Positions 55,531 to 63,801 are shown, counted from the first letter of the stretch. The stretch: 64,000 nt of DNA from Saccharibacillus brassicae (GCF_006542275.1 NZ_CP041217.1:977501-1041500); one strand, 5' to 3'. Translations and numbers: made by a program. The notes: generated from the sequence alone by a model not told the origin.

Positions 55531-58194
55531 TTGTCCCTACTCCATCTCTTGACGCTGTCGCCGTTCCTGCTCGCCGCTCTGCTCCCGCTGCTCGGGAAAG
55601 CGGTCCCCCGTCTGCACAAAGGATGGTTTGCCGCCGCATTGTCGGTGCTGGTCTTCTCAGCCCTGCTCGGTTATTCGGCCGATATTCGCGCCGGTTCCCC
55701 GATTAACGAAACGTTTGCCTGGATCCCGTCCTTGGGCATCTCGTTCACCCTGTATCTCGACGGATTGTCTCTCCTGTTCGCCCTCATGATTACCGGAATG
55801 GGAGCCCTCGTCTCCCTCTATTCGATTGCCTATATGGATGCTTCCAAAGATCCGCTGACGCGATTTTACGTCTTTCTTCTGGTGTTCATGGGCGCGATGC
55901 TCGGACTCGTGCTGTCGGATAACCTACTGACTCTGTATGGTTTCTGGGAATTGACCAGCATCACGTCATTCCTGCTGATCGGCTACAACCACGAGAAGCA
56001 CAAATCGCGCTACGGCGCGCTCAAATCGATGCTGATCACGATGGCGGGCGGACTCGGCCTGCTCAGCGGCTTTATCCTGCTGTACGTGATGAGCGGCACT
56101 TACCGGATTCGCGAACTTTTCGAAGCCGGAGCGCCGCTGGCCTCGCATCCCCTGTTTCTGCCGGCGATGATCCTGATCCTGTTCGGCGCTTTTACCAAAT
56201 CGGCGCAGTACCCGTTCCATATCTGGCTGCCCGACGCGATGGAAGCTCCGACCCCGGTAAGCGCGTACCTGCATTCCGCCACCATGGTCAAGGCGGGACT
56301 GTATCTCGTCGCGCGGATGAGCCCGGTGTTCGCCGGCGCGTCCGAATGGTTCTGGATCGTCTCACTCGGCGGACTGATCACGCTGCTGTACGGCTCGGTC
56401 GCCGCGGTCAGGCAGACCGACCTCAAAGGCATTCTGGCCTATTCGACGATCAGCCAGCTCGGCCTGATTATGTGCCTGCTCGGCCTGTCTTCGCTGGCGG
56501 GCGTGTTCGAAGGCGAAGAACGCATGCTGTATGCCGCGGCCGGCACCGCCGCCATTTTCCACCTGCTCAACCATGCCGTGTTCAAAGGCGCGCTGTTCAT
56601 GGCCGCCGGCATCGTCGATCACGAGACCGGCACGCGCGATATCCGCAAGCTTGGCGGACTCGCCCAGCTGATGCCGGTCACGTTCACGATTTCGCTGTTC
56701 GGCGCGCTCTCGATGGCCGGGCTGCCTCCGTTCGGCGGATTCCTCAGCAAGGAAATGTTCCTTGAAGCGGTGGTCGAACCGCTGCATGCCGGGGTGTTCG
56801 GACTGGAGACGTGGGCCGCGCTGTTCCCGGTCATCGCCTGGATCGCGAGCGTGTTCACGTTCGTCTATTCCGTCTTGTTCGTGTTCCGCACCTTCCTCGG
56901 TCCGCGAAAAAAAGCGCTGCGCAGCAAGAAGATTCACGAGGCGCCGCCGCTGATGTATATTCCGCCGGCGATTCTCGCGGTTCTTGCGCTCGTGCTCGGG
57001 CTGTTCCCGGGTCTCGTCGCCTATTCGCTCGTCCGCCCGGCGGCCGAAGCGATGATGCCGATCGTGACCGCTTCCGGGGAAACCCTGCCGCTTGATATCA
57101 AGCTGTGGCACGGCTTCACGCCGGCGCTGTGGATGACGATCGGCGTGATCGGCGTCGGCACCGCGCTCGCGCTGACGGTCCGATACTGGATCAAGCTGTA
57201 TTCGTTCGTGCCGCGCCGCATGTCGATCAACCGCTTTTACGATTCCAGCCTGCGGTTCTTCGAACGGATCACGGTGCGCGTCACCGCGCTCTATATGAAC
57301 GGTTCTTCGCGCAGCTACGTCAAATACATTCTCGGCTTCATGATGCTCGTGCTCGGCTTCATCCTGTTCAATTCGACCGACATCACGTTCCGGGTCGGCG
57401 CGTACGCGCAGATCGCCCCGTACGAATGGGTCATCTTGCTCGGACTGGCCGCCGGAGCGCTTGCGGTTCCGTTCGCCAAATCGCGGCCGGTCGCGATCAT
57501 CCTGACCGGTACGGTCGGGTACATGATGACGCTGATGTTCGTCTTCCTGCGCGCGCCGGATCTTGCGCTGACGCAGATGGTCGTCGAATCGATCTCCGTC
57601 ACGCTGTACCTGCTGTGCTTCTACCATCTGCCCAAGCTGCGCACCGAGCAGCAGGCTGTCCGGTTCCGGCTGCCCAACTTCCTCGTGGCGATTGCCGTCG
57701 GCGTCTTGATGACACTCGTCGCGCTCGCGGTGCTCGGCACCAATCCGTTCGATCCCGTCTCGGATTACTACGTGCGCGAAAGCTACGAATCGGCCGGCGG
57801 CAAAAATATCGTCAACGTCATTCTCGTCGACTTCCGCGGCTTCGATACGATGATCGAGATCATGGTGCTTGGCGTCGCTTCGCTCGGCATCTATAACATG
57901 ATCAAGCTGCGGCGCAAAGCGACCGACGTCGGTTCGCGCCACGTCTCCCACGAAGGAGACGAGTCCGACGACGACGCGGCCCTGTTCCGCCGATCGCAGT
58001 ACGGACATGACGGTCCCGGCGAAGACGTGCACGAAAGAGGGTCTTCCCACGAAGATTTCGGTCCGCACGCTTCCGACTCCGACGCTCCTTCCGAAGGCGA
58101 TGCCGAGGATCTGGACGAAGTCGATGCGGCCGACGGGGCCGACGGGGCCGACAGCGTCGGCGAACGCCCGAAAGGAGGAAATTCCGATGCCTAG
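55531..58194 (+). CDS. mnhA: Na+/H+ antiporter subunit A (MrpA/MnhA)
   Basis: Largest subunit of the seven-part Mrp cation/proton antiporter, related to NuoL. The 887-residue protein has about 20 membrane helices, with the proton-channel motif STISQLGLIMCLLGLS and HLLNHAVFKGALFMAAG, and the MrpA C-terminal domain. The last 80 or so residues are cytosolic and highly acidic (GDESDDDAA, SDSDAPSEGDAEDLDE), which I do not know from the family. I chose TTG 55531 because AAAGGAG lies 7 nt before it. It overlaps mnhB by 8 bp. Confidence 0.94.
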   Translation: MSLLHLLTLSPFLLAALLPLLGKAVPRLHKGWFAAALSVLVFSALLGYSADIRAGSPINETFAWIPSLGISFTLYLDGLSLLFALMITGMGALVSLYSIAYMDASKDPLTRFYVFLLVFMGAMLGLVLSDNLLTLYGFWELTSITSFLLIGYNHEKHKSRYGALKSMLITMAGGLGLLSGFILLYVMSGTYRIRELFEAGAPLASHPLFLPAMILILFGAFTKSAQYPFHIWLPDAMEAPTPVSAYLHSATMVKAGLYLVARMSPVFAGASEWFWIVSLGGLITLLYGSVAAVRQTDLKGILAYSTISQLGLIMCLLGLSSLAGVFEGEERMLYAAAGTAAIFHLLNHAVFKGALFMAAGIVDHETGTRDIRKLGGLAQLMPVTFTISLFGALSMAGLPPFGGFLSKEMFLEAVVEPLHAGVFGLETWAALFPVIAWIASVFTFVYSVLFVFRTFLGPRKKALRSKKIHEAPPLMYIPPAILAVLALVLGLFPGLVAYSLVRPAAEAMMPIVTASGETLPLDIKLWHGFTPALWMTIGVIGVGTALALTVRYWIKLYSFVPRRMSINRFYDSSLRFFERITVRVTALYMNGSSRSYVKYILGFMMLVLGFILFNSTDITFRVGAYAQIAPYEWVILLGLAAGALAVPFAKSRPVAIILTGTVGYMMTLMFVFLRAPDLALTQMVVESISVTLYLLCFYHLPKLRTEQQAVRFRLPNFLVAIAVGVLMTLVALAVLGTNPFDPVSDYYVRESYESAGGKNIVNVILVDFRGFDTMIEIMVLGVASLGIYNMIKLRRKATDVGSRHVSHEGDESDDDAALFRRSQYGHDGPGEDVHERGSSHEDFGPHASDSDAPSEGDAEDLDEVDAADGADGADSVGERPKGGNSDA

Positions 58195-58612
58195 AGGCAG
58201 CGATATTTTCCTGCAAAACATTTCCAAAATCGTCGTCTTCATCGTTCTGGCTTTTGCCCTGTACCTGTTCTTCACCGGCCACGGCAGCCCCGGCGGCGGA
58301 TTTATTGCCGGGCTGATGAGCGCGGGCGCGCTGCTGCTGCTGGCGCTCGCCTACGATATCGAAACGGTGCGCAAAGTCATTCCGTTCGATTTCAAGCTGA
58401 TTACGGCGCTCGGCCTGCTGATCGCCCTGTGCACCGGAACCGGTGCCCTCTTTTTCGGGGAGCCTTTCCTCAAGCATGCTTTTGGTTATTTCCAGCTCCC
58501 CCTGCTCGGCAAGACCGAGCTGCATACCGCTTTGATCTTCGATCTGGGCGTGTATCTGGCCGTCGTGGGCGTAACCATGACGATTCTGCTCACGATTGGG
58601 GAGGATAGCTGA
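58187..58612 (+). CDS. mnhB: Na+/H+ antiporter subunit B (MrpB/MnhB)
   Basis: A 141-residue membrane subunit with four helices and the conserved GHGSPGGGFIAGLM. AAAGGAGGAA precedes the ATG at 58187, inside the end of mnhA. The stop TGA shares its last base with the mnhC start. Confidence 0.95.
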   Translation: MPRGSDIFLQNISKIVVFIVLAFALYLFFTGHGSPGGGFIAGLMSAGALLLLALAYDIETVRKVIPFDFKLITALGLLIALCTGTGALFFGEPFLKHAFGYFQLPLLGKTELHTALIFDLGVYLAVVGVTMTILLTIGEDS

Positions 58613-58968
58613 TGGAAGTCATTGTAGCCGTGATCGTCGGCGTGCTGTTCGCCGTCGGCATTTATCTCATTTTGACCCAGGATCTGCTGCGCATCGTACT
58701 CGGCACTTCGCTGCTGACCCATGCCGTGCATCTCCTGTTAATGGCCATGTCCATGCTCAAGACCGGCGCGGCGCCCCTGCTGGGCCGTGGCAAAGAACAA
58801 TTCGTCGATCCGCTGCCGCAGGCTTTGATTCTGACGTCGATCGTCATCAACTTCGGAATCACCGCCTTCTTCCTCGTCTTGTCCTACCGGGCTTACCAGA
58901 AGCTCGATACGACCGACATGGAACGGATGCGCAGCGAATCGTCCAGACACAGGGGGCGTCGCCAATGA
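58612..58968 (+). CDS. mnhC: Na+/H+ antiporter subunit C (MrpC/MnhC)
   Basis: A 118-residue NuoK-like subunit with three membrane helices (GVLFAVGIYLILTQDLLRIV as the first) and the DPLPQALILTSIVI motif. It overlaps mnhB by 1 bp and mnhD by 4 bp (ATGA), indicating translational coupling. Confidence 0.95.
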   Translation: MEVIVAVIVGVLFAVGIYLILTQDLLRIVLGTSLLTHAVHLLLMAMSMLKTGAAPLLGRGKEQFVDPLPQALILTSIVINFGITAFFLVLSYRAYQKLDTTDMERMRSESSRHRGRRQ

Positions 58969-60443
58969 ACAACTGGGTAGTCGCTCCGATGCTCATCCCG
59001 CTGTTTACGGCGGTCATCCTGATCTTTCTGCACAACAAGCTGAAGCTTCAGCGCTGGATCAGCCTGCTGAGCGCCCTGCTGAACGTGGCCGTGGCCGTGT
59101 TCCTGCTGTACCAGGTGCAGCATACCGGCATCCAGACGCTCAATATGAGCGGCTGGGCGCCGCCGTACGGCATCGTGCTCGTGGCGGACATGTTCGCGGT
59201 CCTGCTCGTGCTGACCGCTTCGATCGTCACCGCCTGCTGCCTGCTCTACTCGTTCCGCGGGATCGACGAGCAGCGCGAACGCCATTATTTCTATTCGCTC
59301 GTGCACTTTATGATCGCCGGCGTCAATGGCTCGTTCCTGACCGGCGACCTGTTCAACCTGTTCGTCTGCTTCGAACTGATGCTCATGTCTTCCTATGCGC
59401 TGATCGTGCTCGGCGGAACGAAGCGGCAGTTCCGGGAGACGCTGCATTACATCCTGATCAACGTGCTGTCGTCCACGCTGTTCGTCGCTTCCGTCGCTTA
59501 CCTGTACGGCGCGACCGGCACGCTCAATCTGGCGCATCTGTCGATGCGCATCGCCGAGAGCGGCCAGACCGGACCGATCACGGTCGTCTCCGCGCTGCTG
59601 CTCGTCGTGTTCAGCGTCAAAGCCGGGCTGTTCCTGTTCTTCTGGCTGCCCGGCTCCTACGGGGCGCCGCCCGCCGCGATCTCCGCGCTGTTCGGCGCGC
59701 TGCTGACCAAGGTCGGGATGTACGCCCTGATCCGCACGTTCACGCTGATCTTCTATCACCAGACCGAAGTGACGCATATGCTGATCGGCACGATGGCGAT
59801 CGCCACGATTGTGCTCGGAGGATTCGGCGCCGTGTCCCAGACGAACGTCAACCGGATTCTCGGCTACAACGTTATCGCCAGTATCGGCTTCATGTCGCTT
59901 GCGCTGTCCGTCTCCAACGAAGACGCGCTCAAGGGAGCCGTATTCTATCTCGTGCACGACATGATCGTCAAAGCGCTGCTGTTCCTGCTGGCCGGCATTC
60001 TCGTGGCCGAGACGGGCACCGAGCGGATCAACCGGATGGGCGGCGTGCTGACCCATTCCCCGCTGCTCGGCTGGATGTTCCTGATCGCTTCGCTCGCCGT
60101 CGTAGGGGTTCCCCCGCTCAGCGGATTCCCGGGCAAGCTGCTTATTATTCAGGGCAGCCTGGAGAACGGCCAGTACGTCATCGCCGCGGCCGGCGTGCTG
60201 CTGAGCTTGATGCTGCTGTACTCGCTGATCAAAATTTTCATTCTTGCGTTCTGGGGCAAACCCCGCCGGCCGCGCGAAGCGCAGTGGAAACAATCGCGCA
60301 AGCTGCTGCTCGGTTCCGCCCCGTTGATGCTGCTGATCGTGCTGCTCGGCCTGTTCGCCGAACCGGTCATGCCGTATATCGAGAGCGCTTCGAATGTGCT
60401 GATCGATCCGACGATCTATATTCAAGCCGTATTTAAGGAGTAG
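58965..60443 (+). CDS. mnhD: Na+/H+ antiporter subunit D (MrpD/MnhD)
   Basis: A 492-residue NuoM/N-like antiporter subunit with about 14 helices. It contains FNLFVCFELMLMSSYALIVL with the key Glu, VFSVKAGLFLFFWLPGSYGA with the channel Lys, and FYLVHDMIVKALLFLLAG. I chose ATG 58965 (MNNWVVAPMLIPLF); a much longer open frame upstream overlaps mnhC and is not coding. Confidence 0.95.
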   Translation: MNNWVVAPMLIPLFTAVILIFLHNKLKLQRWISLLSALLNVAVAVFLLYQVQHTGIQTLNMSGWAPPYGIVLVADMFAVLLVLTASIVTACCLLYSFRGIDEQRERHYFYSLVHFMIAGVNGSFLTGDLFNLFVCFELMLMSSYALIVLGGTKRQFRETLHYILINVLSSTLFVASVAYLYGATGTLNLAHLSMRIAESGQTGPITVVSALLLVVFSVKAGLFLFFWLPGSYGAPPAAISALFGALLTKVGMYALIRTFTLIFYHQTEVTHMLIGTMAIATIVLGGFGAVSQTNVNRILGYNVIASIGFMSLALSVSNEDALKGAVFYLVHDMIVKALLFLLAGILVAETGTERINRMGGVLTHSPLLGWMFLIASLAVVGVPPLSGFPGKLLIIQGSLENGQYVIAAAGVLLSLMLLYSLIKIFILAFWGKPRRPREAQWKQSRKLLLGSAPLMLLIVLLGLFAEPVMPYIESASNVLIDPTIYIQAVFKE

Positions 60444-60929
60444 ATGCCCTTGGCTTTTCAACTGCTGCTCAATCTCGCGATCGCTTTCGTCTGGATGCTG
60501 CTCATGCGCGACATGACGATATCGGGCTTCCTCGTGGGCCTGCTGATCGGATTGCTGCTGATGACGCTGATGCGGCGATTTTTCCCCCGGCCTTTTTATC
60601 CGCGCAAAGTGTGGGCCTGCGTCAAACTGCTCGGACTGCTGCTCAAAGAACTGGTCGTGTCTTCGTTCGCCGTCATTCGCCAGATCGTCAAGCCGAAGCT
60701 GACGCTGTCTCCGGGCATTTTCGCTTACGAGACGGAACTGCATCCCGGCTGGGAACTGACGCTGCTGTGTGCGCTGATGAACCTGACGCCGGGCACGCTG
60801 CTGCTCGAAGTCAGCCATGACGAGAAGACGCTGTACATTCATGCCATGGACATGCAGGAAGCCCACGGCGTAGAGAAACATATCCGCGAAACGTTCGAAA
60901 AAGCGATCATGGAGGTGACCCGAAGCTGA
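60444..60929 (+). CDS. mnhE: Na+/H+ antiporter subunit E (MrpE/MnhE)
   Basis: A 161-residue subunit with two N-terminal membrane helices and a cytosolic domain with LTLSPGIFAYETELH and LCALMNLTPGTLLLEV, typical of MnhE. The start is immediately after the mnhD stop; a TTG two codons later lies at a better distance from AAGGAG and may be the true start. Confidence 0.93.
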   Translation: MPLAFQLLLNLAIAFVWMLLMRDMTISGFLVGLLIGLLLMTLMRRFFPRPFYPRKVWACVKLLGLLLKELVVSSFAVIRQIVKPKLTLSPGIFAYETELHPGWELTLLCALMNLTPGTLLLEVSHDEKTLYIHAMDMQEAHGVEKHIRETFEKAIMEVTRS

Positions 60930-61219
60930 TGCAAACCGTCCTGCTGATTTCGATGATCCTGCTGGCGCTGGCGATCGGCGGCTGCCTCTACCGGGTGCTC
61001 AAAGGCCCTTCGATCGCCGACCGAATCGCGGCACTCGATACGATCGGCGTCAACGTCGCCGCCGAAGTCGCTGTTGCAGGCGCCTATATGCGCTCTACCG
61101 CGTACTTCGAACTGGTGCTGCTGATCGGCATCCTTGCTTTTCTCGGCACCGTGGCGTTGGCCCGTTACATGGAAAGGGGGCGGGTGCTGAATGCTCCAGA
61201 CGATTCAACTGATGATTGA
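60929..61219 (+). CDS. mnhF: Na+/H+ antiporter subunit F (MrpF/MnhF)
   Basis: A 96-residue subunit with three membrane helices and the conserved LKGPSIADRIAALDTIGVN. It overlaps mnhE by 1 bp and mnhG by 29 bp. Confidence 0.94.
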   Translation: MQTVLLISMILLALAIGGCLYRVLKGPSIADRIAALDTIGVNVAAEVAVAGAYMRSTAYFELVLLIGILAFLGTVALARYMERGRVLNAPDDSTDD

Positions 61220-61691
61220 ATGGATCTCGGTGCTGCTGATCCTGCTGGGCGCCCTGCTCAGCGTGTTCAGCGCCTACGGCCTGATCCGGCTGCCGGACGT
61301 ATACCTGCGCTCCCATGCGGCCACCAAAAGCTCCACGCTCGGCGTTCTCTGCGTGCTGACCGGCGTGTTCCTGTATTTCGCGTCCAGCATGCAGACGGCC
61401 AGCATGAACATTTTGCTCGGTATCGTCTTCTTCTTCATCACGGCGCCCGTGGCCGGCCATCTGAACGGCCGGGCCGCGCACCGAAGCGGGGTGCCGCTGT
61501 GGACCGGCAGCATTCAGGACGAGCTGGCCGAAGCCGCCGAGGCGTCGGGCGTGCCCGATGCCGGCACTTCGACGGCCGAGCTTGCGCCGGGCGCCCTGCC
61601 CGACGAAATGCCGGGCGGTCCGCCTCCGGCGGAGAAGCCCGGCGAACGCCGCGGCGGCCGGCAGGAGCCTCCGGAGCCGGACGATTTATGA
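61191..61691 (+). CDS. mnhG: Na+/H+ antiporter subunit G (MrpG/MnhG) with C-terminal extension
   Basis: A 166-residue subunit. The first 110 residues contain the MnhG pattern: LGALLSVFSAYGLIRLPDVY, RSHAATKSSTLGV and three helices. The last 50 residues (GQ-free, rich in Glu, Pro and Ala, ending PPEPDDL) exceed the usual length. It ends the operon; a long hairpin terminator follows about 85 bp later. Confidence 0.9.
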   Translation: MLQTIQLMIEWISVLLILLGALLSVFSAYGLIRLPDVYLRSHAATKSSTLGVLCVLTGVFLYFASSMQTASMNILLGIVFFFITAPVAGHLNGRAAHRSGVPLWTGSIQDELAEAAEASGVPDAGTSTAELAPGALPDEMPGGPPPAEKPGERRGGRQEPPEPDDL

Positions 61692-61720
61692 AGCCCGAAG
61701 TCCGGCGAACACCGCGCATA

Positions 61721-61749
61721 CAGCGCTGCTTACAGAGCGCTGCTTACAG
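61721..61749 (+). repeat. 14-bp tandem direct repeat after mnhG
   Basis: AGCGCTGCTTACAG occurs twice in direct succession, 30 bp after the mnhG stop. The role is unknown. Confidence 0.6.
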
Positions 61750-61775
61750 AACGCCGCGCACATTTCCCAAAATCA

Positions 61776-61842
61776 AAAAGCGCTTTTCGGCGCGAGAGGT
61801 TCTTTCCGTGGAAAGAACCTCTCGCGATCGAAAAGCGCTTTT
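61776..61842. terminator. Long bidirectional hairpin after the mnh operon
   Basis: Arms of 31 nt pair around a 4-nt loop: AAAAGCGCTTTTCG plus GCGAGAGGTTCTTTC with their complements, interrupted by a short internal bulge. A and T runs lie at both ends. It separates the convergent mnhG and methyltransferase genes. The 12-mer AAAAGCGCTTTT is itself palindromic in both arms. Confidence 0.8.
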
Positions 61843-61953
61843 GTGCGTGCCGCGACAATCCGGCTGCCGCGGCTTATGTATCGGTGCCGCAGTGATCGAC
61901 GAGGCAGCCGCCGAGCCACCGGGCCGGCGGAATACACCGGCTGACCCCCACCG

Positions 61954-62670
61954 TTAAGGCTTGCGGAACGTCAGGCGGTACATGAGACCTTTGCACACTT
62001 CTTCGTAGCGGACGTCCAGCATGCCGGCCGGCAGCATGCGCAGCACGTCCGGCCGCGGAAGATCGCCGGGCTTCGCCAGCGAAATGCGCGGCCGGCGCAC
62101 GCGGGTACGCCGGTCGACCTCGTCGGCGACCAGAATACGGGTGCCGCTTTTGGCTACGCGGATCATCTCGCGCAGCGCCAGAGCCGGATCACCGAACTCG
62201 CTCAGTCCGCCGATATGGTACACGCAGTCGAACGTATCGCCGCGAAAAGGCAGATGTTCCGCTTCCCCGTGGATCAGCTCCGCCTCGGTGCCCCATTCCC
62301 GCAAATGCCGCGCCGCCTGCCGCAGCATGGCTGGAGACAGATCGAGCCCGTACAGATGCGCGCCCGCAGGCAGCAGCGGCAGATTGCCGCCCGTGCCGAC
62401 CGACACTTCGAGCACGCGTTCGCCGCGCCGGACGTCCAGCTGCGACAGGAACGTCCAGCGATAATGGATCTCTCCGCCGAAGCGCAGCTTCAGGTACAGC
62501 CGGTTCGACACCGCGTGAAAACGCGCGATCCGGTCGTACAGCGCCATCGCCCTGGCATTGGACAGCCGCATCTCCTGCGGACGAATCGCGTAGACGAAGC
62601 CGTCTTCGGTACGCGGCGGCGAATAGGCTCCCGCTTCGCCGTCGCCGGAGAAACGCGTCGAATCGAACAT
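61954..62670 (-). CDS. SAM-dependent methyltransferase, class I
   Basis: A 238-residue protein of the UbiE/Methyltransf_11 type. The SAM-binding motif I is RVLEVSVGTGGNLPLL, where Ser replaces the more usual Gly of ExGxGxG, then LYGLDLSPAMLRQA, and a late DCVYHIGGLSEFGDP. The substrate is unknown. I chose ATG 62670 (MFDSTRFSGDG) with GGGAGG 7 nt upstream. It is followed by the mnh terminator. Confidence 0.85.
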   Translation of the reverse strand: MFDSTRFSGDGEAGAYSPPRTEDGFVYAIRPQEMRLSNARAMALYDRIARFHAVSNRLYLKLRFGGEIHYRWTFLSQLDVRRGERVLEVSVGTGGNLPLLPAGAHLYGLDLSPAMLRQAARHLREWGTEAELIHGEAEHLPFRGDTFDCVYHIGGLSEFGDPALALREMIRVAKSGTRILVADEVDRRTRVRRPRISLAKPGDLPRPDVLRMLPAGMLDVRYEEVCKGLMYRLTFRKP

Positions 62671-62757
62671 GGACATTCCTCCCGACTTCTTCAAGCCGAC
62701 TTTTGCGCCCCGACGCCGCAATGCCGTGAAGCGCGGCACCCTGTGCGGACAGCGGCG

Positions 62758-63069
62758 CTACAACGACTCCACGTAATCTTTGGCTTCCTTCAGGGACAGG
62801 TTATACCTTTCTCTCGCTTCCTTGATCGCTTCGATCTTGCGGCCTTTGGCTACGAGCGTGCGCAGCTCCTCGTCGCCGCCCGCGGCCGTGCGCGGCCCCC
62901 GTTCCCCTTCCTGCATCCCGGAAGGCGCCGGGCGGTACAGACGCGGCCCCGAAGCGATCCGGTCGATCTCCTCGCGCAGCTGCCTCACGTCGAAGCGCAG
63001 CCGAATCACCATCAGCATCAGCGAAAAGACGATAATCGCCAGCACGATCGTCGCGTAATCGAATTCCAT
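62758..63069 (-). CDS. Membrane-anchored protein with L7/L12 C-terminal-like domain
   Basis: A 103-residue protein. An N-terminal membrane helix (about 5-25, YATIVLAIIVFSLMLMVI) is followed by a charged linker and a C-terminal domain (70-103) with VAKGRKIEAIKEARE and LSLKEAKDYVESL, resembling the factor-contact domain of ribosomal protein L7/L12. Such small proteins occur in Paenibacillaceae; the role is not known. I chose ATG 63069, after GAGGGGG. Confidence 0.82.
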   Translation of the reverse strand: MEFDYATIVLAIIVFSLMLMVIRLRFDVRQLREEIDRIASGPRLYRPAPSGMQEGERGPRTAAGGDEELRTLVAKGRKIEAIKEARERYNLSLKEAKDYVESL

Positions 63070-63116
63070 ACTTTTCGCCCCCTCTTCTGAACTTGCTTGC
63101 ATGCAACGACAAAACG

Positions 63117-63136
63117 GCAGGCGCCCGGGCGCCTGC
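63117..63136 (-). terminator. Perfect palindrome before the L7/L12-like gene
   Basis: GCAGGCGCCC/GGGCGCCTGC, a perfect 20-bp palindrome followed on the minus strand by CGTTTTG. It can end the small ORF at 63239 or sit in the leader of the downstream L7/L12-like gene, because a TATAAT lies at 63190-63195. Confidence 0.6.
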
Positions 63137-63189
63137 ACGATCGGGAAGAGAACGCCGCACGCTCTCTTTTCCCCTGTCCGTACTTATTC

Positions 63190-63195
63190 ATTATA
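63190..63195 (-). promoter_or_regulatory. Possible promoter of the L7/L12-like gene
   Basis: A perfect -10 TATAAT on the minus strand, with no good -35 at 17 bp. Start would lie near 63183, giving a leader of about 115 nt that contains the palindrome at 63117-63136. Confidence 0.35.
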
Positions 63196-63238
63196 CACGG
63201 CCGCCCAACATTTGACCCGGCCGCCGGGCCACTTCGCG

Positions 63239-63394
63239 TTACCGTGTCGTCAACGGACGCGCCATTTTCTCGTTCAGGATGTCCTGAAAACTTTTTTCCT
63301 TGTCCGTATCGGCTGCTTTTTGCGGGGTTACCGTAGCCTGTGCTCTGAAGTGATGGGGGTTGAAGGCCATCAGATTATGTATGCTCAAGTTCAT
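63239..63394 (-). CDS. Small unknown protein (51 residues)
   Basis: I do not recognise this small gene. The ATG at 63394 has AGAAGGAGAGAG upstream at good spacing, and the frame runs 51 codons to TAA. The product begins MNLSIHNLMAFNPHHFRAQA and ends with a charged stretch SFQDILNEKMARPLTTR. There is no signal peptide or membrane helix. It is followed by a palindrome with a T run (63117-63136), which would make a complete small transcription unit. Confidence 0.5.
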   Translation of the reverse strand: MNLSIHNLMAFNPHHFRAQATVTPQKAADTDKEKSFQDILNEKMARPLTTR

Positions 63395-63689
63395 GTTCGC
63401 TCTCTCCTTCTGCCGCTTCCGCAGCTGTTATCAGTCGCTCGCTTTCTCGTTACGACTATATAACCGGACCCCGCCGCAAATAAACCGATTTCACGCTTTT
63501 CAGGGATAAAGGTCTACGGTTTCGGAGCAAATTGCAACCGCAGCCACAGTGCATGAGACTTGGTGACTAGAGAGCAAGAAAACGTCCTTTTTTTGTAAAA
63601 AAGGCTATATACAAGCGTAAACCAAGTCTATCGTCTGCCGAAAAGTGTAAAAAACCCGGCACTTGGAATCATAAGAAAGAGGTTCTAGG

Positions 63690-63703
63690 TATAAACGTTT
63701 ACA
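63690..63703 (+). promoter_or_regulatory. cre-like operator before the secreted-protein gene
   Basis: TATAAACGTTTACA matches the CcpA consensus TGWAARCGYTWNCW at 13 of 14 positions and is centred on the palindrome TAAACGTTTA. It lies 35 bp upstream of the -10 of the next gene. Confidence 0.55.
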
Positions 63704-63738
63704 AACGTAAACTTCTGGTAAACGCCGCAGGCAGCGTG

Positions 63739-63744
63739 TATAAT
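63739..63744 (+). promoter_or_regulatory. Probable promoter of the secreted-protein gene
   Basis: A perfect TATAAT, about 58 bp before the ATG at 63802. The -35 at 17 bp is TGGTAA, which is weak. The cre-like site overlaps the region just upstream. Confidence 0.5.
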
Positions 63745-63801
63745 CAGCATAGCCAATTCACACCGGGCGTTAGATTCAGGGAAAGGAATGGAAACTCTTT
63801 T

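Larger units (their letters stand above)
63395..63801. other. Intergenic region between the small ORF and the secreted-protein gene
   Basis: About 400 bp with no supported gene. It becomes AT-rich towards 63600-63720 and holds the cre-like site (63690-63703) and the promoter (63739-63744) of the plus-strand gene. GCGTAAAC-like words recur at 63614-63621 and 63704-63712. Confidence 0.5.
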
